A DNA stretch of 64,000 nucleotides from Candidatus Saccharimonadota bacterium (GTDB lineage: Bacteria; Patescibacteriota; Saccharimonadia; Saccharimonadales; Saccharimonadaceae), in contig JAFWGN010000002.1 in NCBI GenBank assembly GCA_017515285.1, forward strand, positions 1-64,000. The letters run 5' to 3'. The notes beneath the pieces are model-generated. The model was not told the DNA's origin and did not search any database. It was given only the letters and a program-made list of their open reading frames with translations. The position numbers and the translations under genes were made by a program. Of the stretch, positions 59,857-64,000 are shown piece by piece (position 1 is the first letter of the stretch; each line of letters opens with the position of its first letter).

Positions 59857-61590
59857 TTATTCTTCTACGGTTAGCTCGACTTTAACTTTGTTGGGGGCGG
59901 ACGGGACGGAATTGACCCAGAAATAGGATTTTTCGGTCTTGACGCTAGAGACACCAGAGAAGGCGTCTTTGAGGATTGGTTCGAGACGACCGATTTTTTC
60001 GCCTTGGATTTTTTCGAGGATTTCGGTTTCGGAGATTTCCGGGCCGACCTTGTAGGTGGTTTTTAATTTGGCAGAATAGACACCGTCGCTACCCTCGGAA
60101 AAGTATTCGATGAACGGGTCGCCGACGGAGTAGAGACGCTTTCCCGACTCGAGGTTGGCTTTTTTCTTGATGAACTCTTCAATGCGAACGCTGTCGGCGG
60201 TCAATATTACATAGGTCGTCTTCGTTGAGACTTGGGGGGTGACGCCGTCTTTGACTTCTTCGCCGACGGCGGGAGTAACTTTCGGGTCTTCGGTGGACAC
60301 CTTGTAGCTTGATTCGATGGGGAGAGTTGAGTTTCCGAGTTTCGCCATGAGCTCGTTTTTGCCGTCGGAAGAACTTTCGGATTTTAACTTGTCTAACGCT
60401 AAGTCAACGTCGGATTGTTGGACGACGGTAACGACGCGAGAGGTGCCGCCGGAGATGTCGGTGCGACTGACGATGGTGAGGCCGGAAATCGAGGCGGTCC
60501 AACCTTCGGAAGTGGCGGAGATGTTATAATCTTCGCCCGGGGCGGAGGCTTTTACTGGGACAGAGACGGAGACTTGGCAATAGTTCCCGGCGGCAATACC
60601 GGTTGGGCTCATGTCGAGGTCTTCGCTGTAATTGTCGCAGGTTTCTTTTAAGGTTTTTGGAGAAGTGCCGTTCGGGCCGGCAAGGACGACGGACGAAGTT
60701 GGGGTGAAGTTGAGGCCGTTATGGGAGATGGTCGTCGAGCCGTCAATCGTGACGGAGGCGCCGTTGGTTGCGGTGAAGTAATAGACGGCGCGAACTTCGC
60801 CGGAAGCGGCTTCGCCCATATCCTTGCGGCCGGTGGCGGTGAATTTGACGGCTTGGTCCTTTTCGAGTTTTTCTTCGTGGACATAGAATTTTCCGGCGGT
60901 CGAATCTTCGTCGGCGGAGTTTTTCGTGAAGCTGACGTTTTCCGAGAAGTTCGAGGAGGTCGTCCGGACGGAAACGGAGACCTTGACGCTCGGGGCGATG
61001 ACGAGGGCCCAAACGAGAAAGGCAATTAGGGCAACAAGTCCGACGCTACTAAAGATGACGACGGGCTTATGGTCGGAAATCCAACCCGTGAAACCCGATT
61101 TTTCGGACTTTTTCTTTTCCTTTTTTGCTTTTTTCTCTTTCTTTGGCTCTTCTTCGTCGTCGTCATCGTCACTGTCATCTTCATCTTCGGGGTCCGAATT
61201 TTCCGCGACGGTTTCTTCTTCAGGTTCGGGGTCTTTGACTTTTACATCTTCTTTTTCTTCCGAGGGTTTTGGTTCTTCGGGTCTTTGGGGCTTTTCTTCG
61301 GGCGCATTTTCTTCGCCGGGGATGACCGGGCGAGATTTTAGGGACGGGGCAACGGGCAGATTTGCGGCCATAGCGAGTTTAGTGAGAGAGTCGTCCGTCG
61401 TTACAAGGACGACAGCCTTCTTTTCGGACTTGGCGGTTCGGGCAACGAGTTTGATATTAACGCTAGAGAGGAGCACGGTCGGCTTCTTCGACGGAACAAG
61501 GGCGACAACTTTTTTATCGGACGCTTTGAGCTTCGAAAGGATGTCCGTAATATCGTCGCTAGGTTCGATATAAATAGTTTCTTTGTTCAT
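59857..61590 (-). CDS. CPR-type membrane protein with acidic linker (baseplate-J-like annotation type)
   Basis: 577 residues from the ATG at 61590. A cytoplasmic N-terminal alpha/beta domain (about 1-80, EPSDDITDILSKLKASDKKVVALV) is followed by a very acidic and then Lys-rich linker and one membrane segment (about 183-205, VVIFSSVGLVALIAFLVWAL). A large extracytoplasmic beta-rich part ends the chain. Proteins of this layout are widespread in Patescibacteria and are sometimes labelled baseplate J-like; no function is established. A TGTGGTATATT box lies 8 nt before the ATG. Confidence 0.75.
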   Translation of the reverse strand: MNKETIYIEPSDDITDILSKLKASDKKVVALVPSKKPTVLLSSVNIKLVARTAKSEKKAVVLVTTDDSLTKLAMAANLPVAPSLKSRPVIPGEENAPEEKPQRPEEPKPSEEKEDVKVKDPEPEEETVAENSDPEDEDDSDDDDDEEEPKKEKKAKKEKKKSEKSGFTGWISDHKPVVIFSSVGLVALIAFLVWALVIAPSVKVSVSVRTTSSNFSENVSFTKNSADEDSTAGKFYVHEEKLEKDQAVKFTATGRKDMGEAASGEVRAVYYFTATNGASVTIDGSTTISHNGLNFTPTSSVVLAGPNGTSPKTLKETCDNYSEDLDMSPTGIAAGNYCQVSVSVPVKASAPGEDYNISATSEGWTASISGLTIVSRTDISGGTSRVVTVVQQSDVDLALDKLKSESSSDGKNELMAKLGNSTLPIESSYKVSTEDPKVTPAVGEEVKDGVTPQVSTKTTYVILTADSVRIEEFIKKKANLESGKRLYSVGDPFIEYFSEGSDGVYSAKLKTTYKVGPEISETEILEKIQGEKIGRLEPILKDAFSGVSSVKTEKSYFWVNSVPSAPNKVKVELTVEE

Positions 61591-61638
61591 ATGAAATAAA
61601 TATACCACATTTTATCGAGCTTGTGTTAAAATAAATGT

Positions 61639-63201
61639 GTGGGTATTTTTAATTTTAGAAAGAAGGCTCCCGTTGCACCTATCGCTTCCGCGGCGATGGG
61701 GCAAGCTGTTCCGGTGCAAGCGCCCCAAGTAGATGCGGCGCAACTTGCGGAGCTTGCCCTAAAAACGATTCAGGACGGGGTTTTGATTGTTGATAAAAAT
61801 GGCATAATAAAATTTATCAACCCCGCGGCGGTTAAGATGACCGGAGCGGAAAAGGCGGAGAATGCGCTCAATCTTGATTTTTCGCTTTTTATGAAGTTTG
61901 AAAAAATGGATGGGACGCGGGTGGATGACGAGAATAACGAACTTTCCGTCGCGATTAAAACCAACCAGGAGTTTGAGTCACGCGAGTTTGTTTTGCTTTC
62001 GAAGCAGGCGGACAGGAAGACGCCGATTGCACTCCGAATGACGCCTTCGGGGGACGGAAAGAGCGACCGGATTATCACGTTTAGGAATATCGCGAAAGAG
62101 CTTGAGGAAGAGGGGGCGCAGACGGAATTTATTTCGACGGCTTCGCACGAGATGCGGACGCCGGTCGCGTCGATTGAGGGGTATTTGGGGCTCGCACTTA
62201 ATCCGCAGACGGCGACGATTGACGCGAGAGCGCGGCAATACCTCGAGTCGGCGCATCGCGCCTCACAACACCTCGGAAATCTTTTCCGTGATTTGCTTGA
62301 CGTGACGAAACTTGACGATAAACGAGCACACGCGCACCTCGTTCCGCTCGAGCTGACGGGTTTCGTGAAAAAGTTTTCCGACGAATACCTTCCGAAGTTT
62401 CAGGAGAAGAACCTTACTTATAGTTTCGGGGCGGATTCGATGAAGAGTCAGAGGTTTTCCATGAGCAGGTCCCTGGAACAGGTGGTTTATACCTTTGCGG
62501 ACGTGGACTTTCTTGGGGAGGTGCTTGCGAACTTGATTGAGAATGCGATTAAGTACACGCCGGAAGGGGGCGCGGTATGGGTGAATGTTCAGGGGGACGG
62601 GGACAGGGCGCTCATTAACGTTACCGATACCGGAATTGGGATTGCGGCGGAGGACCTTCAGCATATCTTCCAGAAGTTTTATCGCGCGGACAATTCGCAA
62701 ACGCGGACGGTCGGCGGGACTGGGCTTGGGCTTTATCTTGTTAAGGCGCGGGTCGAGGCGATGGCGGGGAGAGTTTGGGCGGAGAGCGCGTTTGGTGAGG
62801 GGTCAACGTTTTACGTTTCGCTGCCGAGACTCACGGCGGAAGAATTTGAGAAGCGCCAAATTGCGGAGCAAAATCAGCGCGCCGTGCAGGTGTTTGCGGA
62901 GCAAGGGATGGCGAAAAATACTGTTTCGGCGACGGTGGGAGCGCCGAAACCGGCGACGCCGAGTTTTGATCCGGCGGTTTTGACGCAAGCGCCGGTATAT
63001 CAACAACAGATGCCGGTGGCGGGGGTCGCGCCGATGGTGATGCCGAATTCGATGATGCAGCAAATGCAACAAATGCAACAACCGGTTCAACCGGTGCAGA
63101 TGATGCAATCAGTTCAGCCGATACAACCGGCGCAGACGATACAGCCGGCGCAACAACCCGTGGTGCAACCTATACAAAACGGACAAAATATAATACAATA
63201 A
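61639..63201 (+). CDS. Soluble PAS-containing sensor histidine kinase with Met/Gln/Pro-rich tail
   Basis: 520 residues from a GTG at 61639; TAAAAT ends 6 nt upstream, so the mRNA is probably leaderless. A PAS domain (about 38-150) and HisKA with His170 in STASHEMRTPVASIEG are followed by HATPase_c: NLIENAIKYTPEG (N box), DTGIGI (G1) and GTGLGLYLVK (G2). No membrane segment is present, so it senses a cytoplasmic signal. The last about 100 residues are low-complexity repeats of QQMQ and QPIQPAQ. It pairs with the response regulator at 63222. Confidence 0.93.
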   Translation: MGIFNFRKKAPVAPIASAAMGQAVPVQAPQVDAAQLAELALKTIQDGVLIVDKNGIIKFINPAAVKMTGAEKAENALNLDFSLFMKFEKMDGTRVDDENNELSVAIKTNQEFESREFVLLSKQADRKTPIALRMTPSGDGKSDRIITFRNIAKELEEEGAQTEFISTASHEMRTPVASIEGYLGLALNPQTATIDARARQYLESAHRASQHLGNLFRDLLDVTKLDDKRAHAHLVPLELTGFVKKFSDEYLPKFQEKNLTYSFGADSMKSQRFSMSRSLEQVVYTFADVDFLGEVLANLIENAIKYTPEGGAVWVNVQGDGDRALINVTDTGIGIAAEDLQHIFQKFYRADNSQTRTVGGTGLGLYLVKARVEAMAGRVWAESAFGEGSTFYVSLPRLTAEEFEKRQIAEQNQRAVQVFAEQGMAKNTVSATVGAPKPATPSFDPAVLTQAPVYQQQMPVAGVAPMVMPNSMMQQMQQMQQPVQPVQMMQSVQPIQPAQTIQPAQQPVVQPIQNGQNIIQ

Positions 63202-63221
63202 GGTAAATGGAGGAATAATAA

Positions 63222-63881
63222 ATGCCAAAGATTATGGTGGTCGAGGATGACCAGAGCTTACGGGAGATTTATTCGATTCGCTTAACGGCCGAAGGATATG
63301 AGGTCTGTTCCGCGGGGGACGGCGAGGAGGCTCTTGCTATCGCGGTTAAGGAGCGGCCGGATTTGGTGCTTTCCGACGTGATGATGCCAAAGATTTCTGG
63401 GTTTGATATGCTTGATATTTTGCGTTCAACGCCAGAGACGAAAGATATTAAGGTGATTATGATGACGGCGTTGTCAAGCGACGACCAGAGGCGGCGCGGA
63501 GAGAGTCTCGGTGCGGACAGATACCTCGTTAAGAGTCAAGTTGGAATCGAAGACGTGATTGCGGCGGTGCATGAGGTGCTCGGGGGAGCGGCCGCGGCGC
63601 CAATGCCAGAGGTGCCGATTCCACCGGCGGTGCCGGTGGAGCAACAGATGGGTGTTCCGACGCCGGTTGTGGCGCCAGATATTGCAATGCCGATGCCAAC
63701 TGCGCCGGTTTCCGTTCCGGCCTCTGCGCCCGTTCAACCAACCGCCATACCACAAGGAGTTCCAAATGTCCAGCCTCAACCAATCCAACCAATTCAACCC
63801 ACTCAACAACCAATACAACAACCAACCCAACAGCCGACCCAACCTGTTGTCCCAGTCGCCCCAACCAATCCGGCTCAATAA
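63222..63881 (+). CDS. Single-domain response regulator with Pro/Gln-rich tail
   Basis: 219 residues. The receiver domain (1-122) has the EDD acidic pocket, Asp52 in VLSDVMMPK, Thr82 and Lys104. There is no DNA-binding domain. Residues about 123-219 are Pro/Gln/Val-rich (QPIQPIQPTQQPIQQ), like the tail of the partner kinase. GGAGG precedes the ATG, 20 bp after the kinase stop. It may act by protein contact, possibly through the tail. The next gene starts inside its 3' end. Confidence 0.93.
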   Translation: MPKIMVVEDDQSLREIYSIRLTAEGYEVCSAGDGEEALAIAVKERPDLVLSDVMMPKISGFDMLDILRSTPETKDIKVIMMTALSSDDQRRRGESLGADRYLVKSQVGIEDVIAAVHEVLGGAAAAPMPEVPIPPAVPVEQQMGVPTPVVAPDIAMPMPTAPVSVPASAPVQPTAIPQGVPNVQPQPIQPIQPTQQPIQQPTQQPTQPVVPVAPTNPAQ

Positions 63882-64000
63882 GTTCCTCGCCGAGAAGCTC
63901 GGGATTTCCCGAAGACAGGCGGACGACTTAATCGCTAAGGGGAAGGTTTTTGTTGATAATAAACCCGCTATGCTTGGGGCGAGGATTTTTGAGACCTCAT
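63766..64000 (+). CDS. S4-domain pseudouridine synthase, N-terminal part (runs off the window)
   Basis: The ATG at 63766 has AAGGAG 6 nt upstream, and the frame is open to the window end (78 codons). The first about 29 residues are Asn/Gln/Pro-rich. Then comes an S4 RNA-binding domain: IRLNKFLAEKLGISRRQADD and LIAKGKVFVDNKP, as in RsuA/RluB-family enzymes. It overlaps the response regulator by 116 bp in another frame, so both repeats are overprinted. A TTG at 63847 could be an alternative start. Confidence 0.75.
   Translation, partial: MSSLNQSNQFNPLNNQYNNQPNSRPNLLSQSPQPIRLNKFLAEKLGISRRQADDLIAKGKVFVDNKPAMLGARIFETS

Noticed and set aside
1-64000. Recoded UGA (glycine or tryptophan), as in some CPR lineages.
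   Set aside because: TGA serves as the stop in several ATGA overlaps (potA/potB, potC/potD, GH57/CotH, RuvX-MltG/CHAP), and reading through would enter the next gene out of frame.
1-64000. CRISPR array or insertion sequence.
   Set aside because: No regularly spaced repeats with unique spacers and no transposase frame with terminal repeats were found; the only tandem repeat array is the 23-bp set at 6235-6303.

Overview
The window reads as a compact chromosomal segment of a Patescibacteria (CPR) bacterium, most probably Candidatus Saccharibacteria (TM7). This placement is inference. It rests on very short intergenic gaps, many start/stop overlaps, a predominance of information-processing and nucleotide-salvage genes over biosynthesis, CPR-style membrane proteins with long acidic or proline/glutamine-rich linkers, sortase-like tails, a type IV pilin, and an imported-polyamine operon. 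G+C is roughly half by eye. The genetic code is standard: several TGA stops sit in ATGA start/stop overlaps. Most genes lie on the minus strand.

Layout. 1-450 is the N-terminal part of a secreted FISUMP-type surface protein behind a structured leader. 796-4661 is an operon of a GT4 glycosyltransferase, a GH57 glycosidase and a CotH-like kinase. tRNA-Trp, a DUF4143 ATPase with 23-bp tandem repeats upstream, a GH97 glycosidase, a CapA-like protein, a membrane protein and a CAP-domain secreted protein follow. 12349-15296 holds tRNA-Ala and the complete thymidylate cycle (thyA, folA, glyA). 15333-18823 is potABCD. 18866-21035 holds a small protein, a pilin and tuf. 21284-26541 contains tRNA-Leu, a flippase-like membrane protein, an LPXTG protein, rsmD, recG and trmD. 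26685-31585 has DUF3800, a truncated nuclease, a secreted protein and the class III ribonucleotide reductase nrdD/nrdG under two NrdR boxes. 31675-41884 has secreted and membrane proteins (a P-type ATPase, a 912-residue membrane protein, a cutinase-vWA fusion), dCMP deaminase and ung. 41935-45467 is gatCAB with an inserted HEPN-like gene. 45764-52794 holds two more large FISUMP proteins, their leaders, a structured repeat and a frameshifted antitoxin gene. 52795-64000 has a stand-alone CdiA-CT-like nuclease, uvrB, a putative small RNA, obg, a LysM/CHAP hydrolase, a RuvX-MltG fusion, a CPR membrane protein, a soluble histidine kinase and response regulator pair, and the start of a pseudouridine synthase.

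How parts may work together. The nucleotide genes (thyA, folA, glyA, dCMP deaminase, ung, nrdDG) form a dTMP/dNTP supply and uracil-exclusion set. The secreted set (cutinase-vWA, CHAP, CAP protein, FISUMP proteins, pilin, CdiA-CT-like nuclease) fits an epibiont that touches and exploits a host cell.

Main novelties. (1) Three FISUMP genes share a leader RNA built on the same plan: a near-consensus promoter, a 17-22 bp stem whose 5' arm begins at the predicted transcript start, a second hairpin next to it, and an invariant 12-nt block followed by a U-run. Stem sequences differ between copies while pairing is kept. (2) At least fourteen genes have a -10 box exactly 6-7 nt before the start codon, which indicates widespread leaderless mRNAs. 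(3) There are protein fusions (RuvX-MltG, cutinase-vWA), an antitoxin with an in-phase A AAA AAG slippery site, and a roughly 180-bp structured element apparently inserted in frame into obg.
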